From positions 1 to 64,000 of the forward strand of contig NZ_RDFA01000006.1 of NCBI RefSeq assembly GCF_004118325.1: 64,000 nucleotides of DNA, given 5' to 3'. The DNA comes from Halorientalis pallida (GTDB lineage Archaea; Halobacteriota; Halobacteria; Halobacteriales; Haloarculaceae). Of this stretch, positions 8,794-16,282 are shown one piece after another; position 1 is the first letter of the stretch, and each line of letters opens with the position of its first letter. The position numbers and the translations under genes were made by a program. Below the pieces are notes generated by a model. That model was not told the origin of the DNA. It worked only from the letters and a program-made list of their open reading frames with translations, and did not search any database.

Positions 8794-8905
8794 CGGGCCG
8801 GGAGGGAGTTGAACCCCCGACCATCTGGTCACTTCCGAATCCGCCCGGATCGAACGCGCGGACTCGTTAAAAGCCAGACGCTCTGCCTAACTGAGCTACC
8901 GGCCC
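8794..8905 (-). tRNA. tRNA-Lys (UUU) with a 38-nt intron
   Basis: The acceptor stem GGGCCGG/CCGGCCC is perfect. The anticodon stem TCTGG/CCAGA is interrupted after the loop bases CTTTTA; the mature loop CTTTTAA gives anticodon TTT. The T arm is GGGGG-TTCAACT-CCCTC with one G-T pair. About 38 nt lie at canonical position 37/38, and they fold into a 9-bp stem (CGAGTCCGC with GCGGATTCG) as expected for an archaeal bulge-helix-bulge intron. Discriminator is G; CCA is not encoded. Confidence 0.92.
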
Positions 8906-8960
8906 TCGTCTCAAGGTGAGGCGGTCGGGTGGTAAACAGTTTCGATCCACTGTAACCGGG

Positions 8961-9629
8961 TCAGTCGTCGAGATACGCCTCTAGGGCCTCCCCGACCAGC
9001 CGCCCGGGGTCGACGTCCTCCAGCGCGGCCTGCCGGCGGAGTTCGCAGTAGGCGTTCTGGGACAACTCCATCGACATCTCGCCGAGCGTGACACCCTCGG
9101 CGGCCAGGGCCTCTTCGACCGTGTGGCCGTCGTTGACAGTGCTGGCGACCGAGCGGATCTGACGGACCGTGAGATCGTGGTCGAGGGCGGCCCACGCGAG
9201 CAACGGGCGGGCCTCGCCGGCCACACGGGCGATGTGTTTCGCGGCGGTGGGCGCGATCTCGCCTTTGGCGACGTGGCGACGGATCGACCGGGGGAGGTCG
9301 TGGACGCGGGACCACTTCCGGATGAACGCGACGGTGGCGTCGCCGCCGGCGCGCTCCGAGGCGGCCTTGTACGAGCCCTCACCCCGCACCAGGGCGGCAC
9401 AGGCGGCCGCGCCCCGGAGCATGTAGACGTTGTCGGGGTCGCCGGCGGTGTTCTGCGAGAACTGGCGGACGGTCTCGGCGGCCTCGGCGAGCCTGTCCGG
9501 GTCGTCCGGGTCGAACGCTACTGCACGCTCGGCGTGCTCGCCAGTGAGCGTCGGGTCACCTCTGATGACGGGACGGCCCACTGGCGATTCGCGATCCGTG
9601 GGTGGTCCCTCCGCGGGCCCGTCAGTCAT
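8961..9629 (-). CDS. DUF7119-like haloarchaeal protein
   Basis: A 222-residue soluble protein. After a disordered N-terminus (1-45) it is almost entirely helical; residues about 80-150 (GEGSYKAASERAGG...FIRKWSRVHDLPRSIRRHVAKGEIAPTAAKHIARV) resemble helix-turn-helix/ParB-like DNA-binding segments, and the last 30 residues (ELRRQAALEDVDPGRLVGEALEAYL) look like a ribbon-helix-helix tail. Regulation or DNA binding is plausible but unproved. Conserved in haloarchaea. It lies just downstream of, and away from, the tRNA-Lys locus. Confidence 0.75.
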   Translation of the reverse strand: MTDGPAEGPPTDRESPVGRPVIRGDPTLTGEHAERAVAFDPDDPDRLAEAAETVRQFSQNTAGDPDNVYMLRGAAACAALVRGEGSYKAASERAGGDATVAFIRKWSRVHDLPRSIRRHVAKGEIAPTAAKHIARVAGEARPLLAWAALDHDLTVRQIRSVASTVNDGHTVEEALAAEGVTLGEMSMELSQNAYCELRRQAALEDVDPGRLVGEALEAYLDD

Positions 9630-9685
9630 CGATGCGTGCTAGGGCGACGAATGATAAAAGAGTCCCGTAGGTCGCGGGCCATTCG

Positions 9686-9826
9686 TCAGTCGTCGGCAGC
9701 CTCGCGGCGCTCGCTGGTGTGCTCCCAGACTTCGGCACAGCCACAGCCGTCGTCCAGGTCGTCGAGATGGTCAGTTGGTACGTCCTCTTCCTCCTCCGTG
9801 TCGGGGTCTGTCGCGTGTTCGGTCAT
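9686..9826 (-). CDS. 46-residue acidic micro-protein with CGC motif
   Basis: Reads MTEHATDPDT... and contains DDGCGCAEVWEHTSE near residue 27-40. The two Cys in CGC could bind metal or form a disulfide. Its ATG overlaps the stop of the upstream 33-residue micro-gene in an ATGA junction, which argues for a real translationally coupled pair. Not recognised; conservation would need to be shown. Confidence 0.55.
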   Translation of the reverse strand: MTEHATDPDTEEEEDVPTDHLDDLDDGCGCAEVWEHTSERREAADD

Positions 9827-9924
9827 CGATAATCCAGCTCCTGATCTGGTTCGTACAGCTCCGGCGCAACGTCCGCTGGGGCCTGATCGAGTCCGGCACC
9901 GGCCGCACCGTCACTGTCAGTCAT
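9823..9924 (-). CDS. 33-residue acidic micro-protein
   Basis: Reads MTDSDGAAGAGLDQAP and ends EPDQELDYR. It has no known motif. It is coupled by ATGA overlap to the following 46-residue gene. A TTATGATAG box lies about 25-30 nt upstream of the ATG on this strand, fitting a leaderless haloarchaeal promoter. Confidence 0.5.
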   Translation of the reverse strand: MTDSDGAAGAGLDQAPADVAPELYEPDQELDYR

Positions 9925-10156
9925 CACTCCTCTCTACCTGCCCTACTATCATAAGGCCTCTCGCAACCGTAATCCTCACCCGTACTCCCGTATACCGGCA
10001 AAACGTGTCCCCTTTCTCTGACTACGCCGCGTGGTATCGGATCACAGTGTCGACTGCCAGCGGCCACACGGCCGGTCTGCCCCCTCGCCGGCCCGACCCC
10101 GGCGAGTATTGTTCGCGCCGGACCACTCAGGTAGGCCGGGCGTCAAGGAGGAGCGA

Positions 10157-10495
10157 ATGACCACCGACGTCCACCAACTCGACGACGGTGCCTGGATCAG
10201 CGTCAACGACTCCCGGGAGATCAACGTCTCCGATCTGTGGCTGCTGGCCCGCCACGAGTTCTGTGACTGCGAGATGGCGGACTTCCTCGCGGAGGGCGTC
10301 GTCGAAGTCGGCGTCGACTATCCCGACATCGCCGCCCGCTTCGCCGGGCGCTGTATCCAGTGCGGTACGGAGGGCGTCACCGACTGGCTCACCGTCGGCC
10401 GCGTCATCGACCCCGACGACGGCCAGTTCTACGGCGTCGTCCCCGAGAGCGTCCACGTGCCACGGAAACGGACGCGACTCGCCCGTCCGGAGTAG
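10157..10495 (+). CDS. Small protein with CxC and CxxC motifs, unknown function
   Basis: A 112-residue protein containing HEFCDCEMADF (about 36-46) and GRCIQCGTEG (about 72-81); the four Cys could form a zinc site. A strong ribosome binding site, AAGGAGGAG, ends 5 nt before ATG 10157, which fixes this start even though the frame is open further upstream. It ends 88 bp before the nitrite/sulfite reductase and may be co-transcribed. I do not recognise the family with confidence. Confidence 0.72.
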   Translation: MTTDVHQLDDGAWISVNDSREINVSDLWLLARHEFCDCEMADFLAEGVVEVGVDYPDIAARFAGRCIQCGTEGVTDWLTVGRVIDPDDGQFYGVVPESVHVPRKRTRLARPE

Positions 10496-10582
10496 CCGGC
10501 AACACCGTCCGCTACCGCGAAGAGGTGGGGAGGCTTGTCGGTGAGGAGAACGCTATATGAGTGTAGTACCTGACCCTTTCGT

Positions 10583-12394
10583 ATGCCGAGCAAGGTCGAG
10601 AACTGGAAATCGGAGGTGTACGGATCGGAGATCCGCGAGCACCTCATGGAGTTCGCGGCGGAGGGCTGGGACGCGATTCCCGAAGACGAGCACGACGCCT
10701 GGTTCGAGCGGTTCAAGTGGTGGGGTCTGTACCACCAGCGGTCGGGTCAGGAGAGCTACTTCATGATGCGTATCGGGACGCCCAACGGTGTGATCGAGCC
10801 CGGCCAGCTCGAAGTCATCGGCGAGATCGCAAAGGAGTACGCGACCGGCCCCGTCGACAATCCCGAATTCGGCGACGCGTACTGTGACTGGACGACCCGC
10901 CAGTCGATCCAGCTCCACTGGATCAAACTGGAGGACGTGCCGGAAATTTTCGAAAAACTGGAATCTAACGGTCTCTCTACCCAGCAAGCCTGCGGTGACT
11001 CCTGGCGGAACATCGTCGGCTGTCCGGTCGCCGGCAAGGACACGCACGAACACATCGACGCCTGGCCCGTCGCGGAGGACCTCCACGAGGAGTTCAAAGG
11101 CGACGACGACTACGCCAACCTGCCCCGGAAGTGGAAAGTGTCAGTGACGGGGTGTGACCAGGGCTGTGGTCAGGGCGACATCAACGACCTCGCCTTCGAG
11201 CCCGCGAAGAAAGACGGCGAACTCGGCTTCAACGTCCGCGTCGGCGGTGGGCTCTCCCGCAAGGAGCCCCGTTTCGCCCGCGGCATCGACGTGTGGGTGC
11301 CCCCGGAGCAGGCCAGCGACGTGGCCGCCGGCATGAGTGCCCTGTTCCGCGAGTACGGCGACCGCGAGGACCGCTTCAACGCCCGCATCAAGTTCCTGAT
11401 GGACGAGTGGGGCCCCGAGAAGATGCGCCGCGTCCTGCAGGAGGAGTTCGTCGACTTCGAGCTCCCGACGGCCGGCGAGGACATGCGCGACCAGTACACG
11501 TACAACGCCGGGCAGAACGACGGCCACGGCGACCACGTCGGCGTCCACGAACAGCCCGACGGCAACTACTACGTCGGCCTGGACGTCCTCGTCGGTCGGA
11601 TGGGTGCCGACGACACGCTGGAACTGGCCGACCTCGCCGAGGAGTACGGCTCCGGCGAGGTCCGCCTGACCCAGCGACAGAACGTCATCGTCACCGACGT
11701 GCCCGAGGACGATCTCGACGCCTTCCTCGACGAGCCCCTGCTCGAGGACTACTCGCCGGACCCCCACCCGTTCATGCGCGGCTCCATCGCCTGTACGGGC
11801 TCTGAATTCTGCTCGCTGTCGATCACCGAGACGAAGAACCGCCAGGTCCGGTACGCCCGCTGGCTCAAAGACAACGTCGAGCTGCCCGACGGCGTCGAGG
11901 ACTTCCACATCCACCTGTCGGGCTGTACGGCCTCCTGTGCCCAGCCCCAGATCGCCGACGTGTCCCTGCGCGGCATGAAGACGCGCAAGGACGGCGAGCC
12001 GGTCGAGGCATTCGACATCGGCCTGGGCGGCGGCCTCGGCGAGGACCCGCACTTCGCCGACTGGGTGGAGATGCGTGTCGCTGCCGACGAGGTGCCCGGC
12101 TACATCCAGAACCTGCTGGCGGCCTACGAGGCCGAGCGAGAGGAGCGCGTTGTTCCGGAGGAACAACGAGGGCGAGACGGCGAAGCCGTCGAGCGAGAGA
12201 CCTTCCGGGAGTTCATCGCGGCCCGCGACGAGGACGCCCTGCAGGACCTCGCAGACGCCGAGGAGACCAGCTACGAGGACCCGTACATGCACAACACGAA
12301 GATGACGTGGTACCCCTACGCCGACGAGGACGACATGAACGCCTCGCCGGCACCGACGGACGGCACCGGCCAGCCGCTTCCCTCCGACGACTGA
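10583..12394 (+). CDS. nirA: Ferredoxin-dependent nitrite/sulfite reductase
   Basis: A 603-residue siroheme/4Fe-4S enzyme that reduces nitrite to ammonium (or sulfite to sulfide) with six electrons from ferredoxin. Cluster ligands are C404, C410, C448 and C452 (Cx5C then Cx3C, in CTGSEFC and CTASC). Two ferredoxin-like half domains and two siroheme domains are repeated as usual for the family. Residues about 522-539 are an in-frame insertion encoded by a paired-hairpin element (12149-12192), after AYEAERE and before TFREF, in a surface region near the C-terminus. No nitrate reductase or transporter is adjacent, so the choice between nitrite and sulfite rests on resemblance to haloarchaeal NirA/NasD proteins. 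Confidence 0.9.
   Translation: MPSKVENWKSEVYGSEIREHLMEFAAEGWDAIPEDEHDAWFERFKWWGLYHQRSGQESYFMMRIGTPNGVIEPGQLEVIGEIAKEYATGPVDNPEFGDAYCDWTTRQSIQLHWIKLEDVPEIFEKLESNGLSTQQACGDSWRNIVGCPVAGKDTHEHIDAWPVAEDLHEEFKGDDDYANLPRKWKVSVTGCDQGCGQGDINDLAFEPAKKDGELGFNVRVGGGLSRKEPRFARGIDVWVPPEQASDVAAGMSALFREYGDREDRFNARIKFLMDEWGPEKMRRVLQEEFVDFELPTAGEDMRDQYTYNAGQNDGHGDHVGVHEQPDGNYYVGLDVLVGRMGADDTLELADLAEEYGSGEVRLTQRQNVIVTDVPEDDLDAFLDEPLLEDYSPDPHPFMRGSIACTGSEFCSLSITETKNRQVRYARWLKDNVELPDGVEDFHIHLSGCTASCAQPQIADVSLRGMKTRKDGEPVEAFDIGLGGGLGEDPHFADWVEMRVAADEVPGYIQNLLAAYEAEREERVVPEEQRGRDGEAVERETFREFIAARDEDALQDLADAEETSYEDPYMHNTKMTWYPYADEDDMNASPAPTDGTGQPLPSDD
12149..12192. repeat. Paired-hairpin insertion inside nirA
   Basis: Hairpin 1 is GTTGTTCC-GGA-GGAACAAC (12149-12167). 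Hairpin 2 is GACGGC-GAA-GCCGTC (12176-12190). Their centres are 25 bp apart, as in the tnpB copies. GAGCGAGAG occurs directly on both sides (12134-12142 and 12191-12199), like a target duplication, and the reading frame is kept. Confidence 0.75.
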
Positions 12395-12463
12395 CGACGG
12401 GTTTTCCGCCGGTCGAGCGAACGTTGTCTTCCCGAACCACGTCCGTTCGCGGACGTATGCAGT

Positions 12464-13504
12464 TCAGACGACGTACGTCTCGAACAGGAGAAAAAAGAGG
12501 GGCAAGAGTACCGACGAGGCGAGCCGTGATGCTATCGACAGCGACATCGGGTACAGGCTCACGCTGTCGTAAGTGTCGTACGCGGTCCGGAGTTCCGCGA
12601 GTTTCATCTGGAGTGGTTCGATCGCTTCGGGGTCGTCGGCTGCCATGAGCCGCTCGCTGAGGTCGTGGATGCGTTCGCGCGTGTCGTTCAGTTGCTCCTG
12701 TTTGATCTCGTTCGCGCGACGGTTGATGTAGACGGTCGGGAACGCGAACGAGCCGACGATCAGTCCGATGTAGATCGCGACGAGAACGTAGATGATCCCG
12801 CTCCCGCCGCCGACACGAACGACGTCGAAGGCGAGGGGCAATCCCAGCGCGCCGATCGAGAGCATGGTCGTCGTCCGGATCGCGAAGTAACCGATGGCGC
12901 TGAGTCCGCCGAGGCCGTCGGGGTGTAACGGATCGATGCTGAAATCCAACTGACCGATCTCGCGAATACAGAGCGTCGTCGTGGCGGCCATGCGGATGCC
13001 GACGGCGGTGATCGCGCCACCCCAGGCGGTAAAGACCAGATAGACGAGGTAGGCGGGATCGGTGTACCCGGGGACTCCGAGCGCCCGGAAATACCCGTCG
13101 TTGGCGAGGACCGCGAACAGAATCAGCGCGGTCCAGACGACGGTCGTCGCTCTCGTGTCGGTGAAAAACGCCCTGTACCGGGCGGCGATGGCCCGGATTT
13201 CCCGGTTGTCGTCGTGGGGTGTGACCTCCGTGGCTCGCTCGACGAACGTCGAGAGGACGACGGTGTCGTACCGACAGATCAGTACCGTTGCGACCGCGAT
13301 CATCGCCGACGCGAGCAGTTGACTCCCGAGGAACACCCGCCGAACGTCGAAACCGATGAGCGTCAGAAACACTCCTGTAAGCGCGAACGGAACCAGTCCG
13401 ACGGTGAGCAGTATCGTCGGCAGTGAGCCGACGGGACTGCGCTCGACGAAGACCCGCGAGAGTCGGGTTACCCAGACTTCGTCCATCTTCTCGTCAGCTT
13501 CCAT
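12464..13504 (-). CDS. Polytopic membrane protein, unknown function
   Basis: A 346-residue protein with about seven hydrophobic segments (two near residues 25-75, others near 125-150, 155-180, 210-260 and the extreme C-terminus) and a cytoplasmic helical stretch (about 270-325, RRANEIKQEQLNDTRERIHDL) likely to form a coiled coil. The start MEADEKMDEVW at 13504 is chosen because it directly precedes conserved-looking sequence; the frame is open upstream. No family recognised. It is convergent with nirA. Confidence 0.7.
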   Translation of the reverse strand: MEADEKMDEVWVTRLSRVFVERSPVGSLPTILLTVGLVPFALTGVFLTLIGFDVRRVFLGSQLLASAMIAVATVLICRYDTVVLSTFVERATEVTPHDDNREIRAIAARYRAFFTDTRATTVVWTALILFAVLANDGYFRALGVPGYTDPAYLVYLVFTAWGGAITAVGIRMAATTTLCIREIGQLDFSIDPLHPDGLGGLSAIGYFAIRTTTMLSIGALGLPLAFDVVRVGGGSGIIYVLVAIYIGLIVGSFAFPTVYINRRANEIKQEQLNDTRERIHDLSERLMAADDPEAIEPLQMKLAELRTAYDTYDSVSLYPMSLSIASRLASSVLLPLFFLLFETYVV

Positions 13505-13677
13505 ACTCCCGTAACGCACCGGGTCTCGGACAGTTAAACGTTGGAGCGGTATCCCAGACTGAGTACTGGCTCCGGTGCCCGTGGGGAGACCGGATCCCCG
13601 AGTGAACCGGTACGGACGGTTGCCTCGCGACGGCCCGAGCAAAAAGGTGGAAGTGCCGGCCCGCCCAACGACGGGGT

Positions 13678-13962
13678 ATGGTAGACCGATTGCTGAAAGT
13701 CAACGCCTACACTACCTTCGACCTGCTCGACGGTCGCGTCGAGGGCCACGGCTTCGACGAGGAGGCCCTGGCTGTCCTGAACGTCACCGCTCCACGCCAG
13801 GACCCCGACCACGTGAAACTCCAGCTGGAGATGGACAACACGCAACTGGACGCGGTGGAACCCCACGCCGACCACGTCACGCTCTCGGCGGCCGAAGCGC
13901 GGGAACTCGCGGCCGAACTCGAAGAGTACGCCGGGAAAGTCGAGGCCGCACAGTCGGAGTGA
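13678..13962 (+). CDS. DUF6360-like haloarchaeal protein
   Basis: A 94-residue acidic soluble protein (MVDRLLKVNAYTTFDLLDG...) with a beta-rich N-terminal half and a helical C-terminus (AAEARELAAELEEYAGKVEA). Widely present in haloarchaea as DUF6360; function unknown. GGGGT lies just before the ATG. Standalone or with the following zinc-ribbon gene 62 bp downstream. Confidence 0.8.
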   Translation: MVDRLLKVNAYTTFDLLDGRVEGHGFDEEALAVLNVTAPRQDPDHVKLQLEMDNTQLDAVEPHADHVTLSAAEARELAAELEEYAGKVEAAQSE

Positions 13963-14024
13963 GTGGGCCGGGGCCGGCCGGAGTCGGCCGAACCGCACTA
14001 CTATGTAGGGTGAGGCCGAACCAC

Positions 14025-14330
14025 ATGCCGTCGATGGACCCCGACGGGAATCCCGCTTCGCGCGAACTCGGCTTCTGTCCGTGCTGTGGCTACCAATCCC
14101 TTCCCGAGGACCAGCCGGGGTCCTACGAGGTATGTCCCGTCTGTGACTGGATGGACGACCCGGTCCAGTTCCACAATCCGGCCTACGTGGGGGACACCAA
14201 CCACGTCTCGCTGTCGGACGCCCGGGAGAACTTCGAGGAACACGGGGCCTGTACGCCCGGGGCCGCACCGGACACCCGTGACCCACGCGACGACGAGCGC
14301 CGGGACCCCAACTGGCCCTACGAGGAATGA
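14025..14330 (+). CDS. CPCC-type cysteine-rich protein
   Basis: A 101-residue protein with FCPCCGYQSL and VCPVCDW, the Cys_rich_CPCC signature, probably one zinc ribbon. A second in-frame ATG at 14034 would shorten it by three residues. Function of the family is unknown. Its stop codon abuts the right end of the IS1341-type element, which therefore inserted directly downstream. Confidence 0.82.
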   Translation: MPSMDPDGNPASRELGFCPCCGYQSLPEDQPGSYEVCPVCDWMDDPVQFHNPAYVGDTNHVSLSDARENFEEHGACTPGAAPDTRDPRDDERRDPNWPYEE

Positions 14331-14509
14331 CATCCTCCCCGCTGTGAACGGCAGGGTTTCGTCCGTGGGAGTCTCAGTCGGTCTAAGACTCGCCGGACGC
14401 AACATTCCCGTCACGGTGGACGGTACTCGGGTCTGTGCGCTGTTCTTTGGGACTTTCGTGAGAGCGTGGTGACTCCGACCATCCGTGGTCGTCCCACTCG
14501 AACCGTGCT

Positions 14510-14555
14510 CGAAAACGCTGGGCGTTTTCGGCATCCCGGAAATCTGTGATTTCCG
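14510..14555. repeat. Paired hairpin a in tnpB
   Basis: Stem-loops 14510-14530 (9-3-9, loop TGG) and 14537-14555 (8-3-8, loop TGT) are separated by 6 nt. On the minus strand they lie between codons for MARPV and RFEW, which are contiguous in intact TnpB proteins as I remember them, adding about 18 codons. Confidence 0.8.
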
Positions 14556-14604
14556 AGGACACGGGCCGTGCCATCGGCCTGACTGCCTGTTCTGTGTGCC
14601 GTTG

Positions 14605-14654
14605 ACGAGACGCTAAGCGTCTCGTTCGCCAATCAGAGCTCTCCGAGTTCTGAT
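14605..14654. repeat. Paired hairpin b in tnpB
   Basis: Stem-loops 14605-14625 (9-3-9, loop TAA) and 14632-14654 (10-3-10 with one G-T pair, loop TCC) are separated by 6 nt. They lie after ASETFLKR near the end of tnpB and keep the frame. Confidence 0.8.
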
Positions 14655-15077
14655 GACGCTTCAGGAACGTTTCTGAGGCTGTAAGGTCGGCGTGCCCCTC
14701 GAACCCACATGGACAGGTGAGCGTGTCCTGATGCCGTGTCGTTCGGTCTGTCGAACCACATTGCGGGCACTCTTGGCTGGTCCACGCCTCTGACCGCACT
14801 TCGACCGCGATCCCGTATTCTTCGGCGGTACACGCCAGTCGCTCGGTGAATTGCTTGAATGCCCAAAAGTTGTGCGTCTTGGCGTTCACCCTGACCGACC
14901 AGTGCGTTTCGAGTACGTCGGTCAAGCCACCGATATACACGGTGTCTACACCCTCGGCGTACAGTCGGTCCAGCAGGTTACGACACAGTGCGTCTTGTGC
15001 GTGGTCCCGGCGACGAGTCCGTTTCCGGTACAGTCGCCGGATACGCTCGCTACTGTATCGGCCTTCCCGTAGTCGTC

Positions 15078-15121
15078 CGGAAGACTCCGTCTTCCGTGAT
15101 TCCGAGAGACTTCGTCTCTCG
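15078..15121. repeat. Paired hairpin c in tnpB
   Basis: Stem-loops 15078-15096 (8-3-8, loop TCC) and 15103-15121 (8-3-8, loop TTC) are separated by 6 nt, 25 bp centre to centre. They interrupt LQSKLREG with [18 protein letters not shown] (18 codons), keeping the frame. Confidence 0.82.
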
Positions 15122-15261
15122 GGCAACTTGGACTGTAACTCGGCAATGTGGCGGGTCGTGTCACGGAACCGCTGGAATAACTCGCGGCCTTCGTACAGGT
15201 ATTGCTCGCCGGTCGTGGTGGTACAGGCGACGCGATCGCTTGCACCAATATCCAGAGCGGT

Positions 15262-15307
15262 CATCAGACTACGTCTGATGGGCAACCAGAAATCTCCGAT
15301 TTCTGGT
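15262..15307. repeat. Paired hairpin d in tnpB
   Basis: Stem-loops 15262-15280 (8-3-8, loop TAC) and 15285-15307 (10-3-10, loop TCC), centres 25 bp apart. They fall between PLADQ and ALDIG codons. The insert is about 55 bp, so it changes frame and adds a TAG stop. Confidence 0.82.
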
Positions 15308-15983
15308 GACGGCCTTCTGGTCGGCCAGTGGAGTGTCCCGTGCATCAGTAATAGTCACGGGTTGCGAAGCTCGGAAGGTGCTGTCAGTCTCGTCGTACCA
15401 CAGGTCCAACCGGCCTTGGTCCTCGTAGTCGGGCCAATTCGGGTCGCCAGCGATCTCCAGCCGGAGACGCCCGGTGTGGTCGTATCGGTCTTTCAACTCA
15501 CTCCCGACAAGTATCTCAAGTCGGGACCGCTCGCCCCATTCGACAGTGTACGACGTGTTGCGAATGACGCCTTTGAGTACACGCCCATCGTCCTCGTTCC
15601 CACGGAAACCCGGCGGTTCTGGGTGCTCCGTGACCGACGTATTCGACTCGTTGTGGTACTTGTTCTTCGTGTCGAAGAACCCGCGCCATGCTTCGCTGTT
15701 TTGCGTATCACCTGTTGGGCGGTGGACGCGCCGAGAACGCCTTTGTATTTGCCTTCAACTTTGCCGGTACCGGCGTCCCATACGTCGCCCTCGAAGCCGT
15801 CTTCGTCGTTGTACCGCATGAGACGCTGGTAATTGACCTCGTTCCAGAGAGCGGCGGAAGCGTCCAACAGGTCCCGTAGCAGTTGCTCACCATCGTCGGA
15901 GAGCGGTCGCACGGCGAACGTGTTGGTGCGCTTCATGCCACAATTGTTTTCACGTCTGTCTGTCAAACAAGTCTCGTGCGACA

Positions 15984-16127
15984 ATGCGACCAGCAATAGA
16001 TATTTCACATGGACTGCACGGACGGGTGAAAGACTACGCCGAAGCAAACGACCTGTCGCTCGATGAAGCGTATATCGAGGTGCTGGAAATGGGACTCGAA
16101 ACGTTGGAGACTCAAGACCAGCAGTAA
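15984..16127 (+). CDS. 47-residue ribbon-helix-helix-like protein of the IS element
   Basis: Reads MRPAIDISHGLHGRVKDYAE...SLDEAYIEVLEMGLETLE. The short strand followed by two helices fits a ribbon-helix-helix DNA-binding fold. It is divergent from tnpB, with 47 bp between starts, and such a small divergent gene accompanies many haloarchaeal IS1341-type tnpB genes. It may regulate tnpB or the element; that is an inference. The gene is intact. Confidence 0.65.
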   Translation: MRPAIDISHGLHGRVKDYAEANDLSLDEAYIEVLEMGLETLETQDQQ

Positions 16128-16163
16128 CGCGACGGTTTCCCACGGGAGCTTACGCGATTCACG

Positions 16164-16229
16164 CCCGCCCTGTTCAGTCCTCGGTTCCGACAGAATGTCG
16201 GAACGCTCCTCCCTCACGGGAAGGGCGGG
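16164..16229. repeat. Nested inverted repeats at probable IS left end
   Basis: An inner hairpin GTTCCGACA-GAA-TGTCGGAAC (16184-16204) lies inside arms CCCGCCCT (16164-16171) and AGGGCGGG (16222-16229). It could be the left-end recognition structure of the element, or a terminator for the small upstream gene. Confidence 0.5.
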
Positions 16230-16282
16230 GACTCTCTCGCTGTTACAGGTAGTTTTCTGTCGCTGGCGCACATAGTGTGGGT

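Larger units (their letters stand above)
14383..15936 (-). pseudogene. tnpB: tnpB, broken by a frameshift and by hairpin insertions
   Basis: The N-terminus starts MKRTNTFAVRPLSDDG at 15936. One A is missing from an A run (complement of 15699-15702), shifting frame after VIRK; the true frame resumes with [12 protein letters not shown]. It then runs through KDRYDHTG to PLADQ, where a hairpin pair (15262-15307) adds an in-frame stop and shifts frame again. The rest continues as [11 protein letters not shown] (RuvC-I Asp), CPQCGS...CPCG zinc ribbon and GHADLTASE (RuvC-III Asp), ending [11 protein letters not shown] at 14383. Three further hairpin pairs sit in the last third; at least one adds about 18 codons without breaking the frame. 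No intact nuclease can be made. Confidence 0.9.
14331..16230 (-). mobile_element. Decayed IS1341/IS605-type element (TnpB only)
   Basis: The right end on the minus strand reads into GCGGGGAGGATGTCA (complement of 14331-14345), the typical terminal sequence of haloarchaeal IS1341-type elements. The element carries a broken tnpB and a divergent 47-residue gene. No tnpA (Y1 transposase) is present. The left boundary is uncertain: a hairpin (16184-16204) nested inside complementary arms (16164-16171 and 16222-16229) beyond the small gene is a plausible left-end structure. RuvC-type TnpB proteins are RNA-guided nucleases; the transcript across the right end would be the guide RNA. Confidence 0.8.

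Noticed and set aside
8521-8815. Possible CRISPR array
   Set aside because: Units are 136 bp and nearly identical along their whole length; there are no unique spacers and no cas genes.
8055-8870. Plus-strand frame of 271 codons across the 136-bp tandem units
   Set aside because: It spans the tRNA-derived repeats and part of the tRNA gene, and the protein simply repeats the non-coding unit.
14846-15832. 328-codon plus-strand frame across tnpB
   Set aside because: Antisense to recognisable TnpB sequence; Ser/Arg/Val-rich with no motif.
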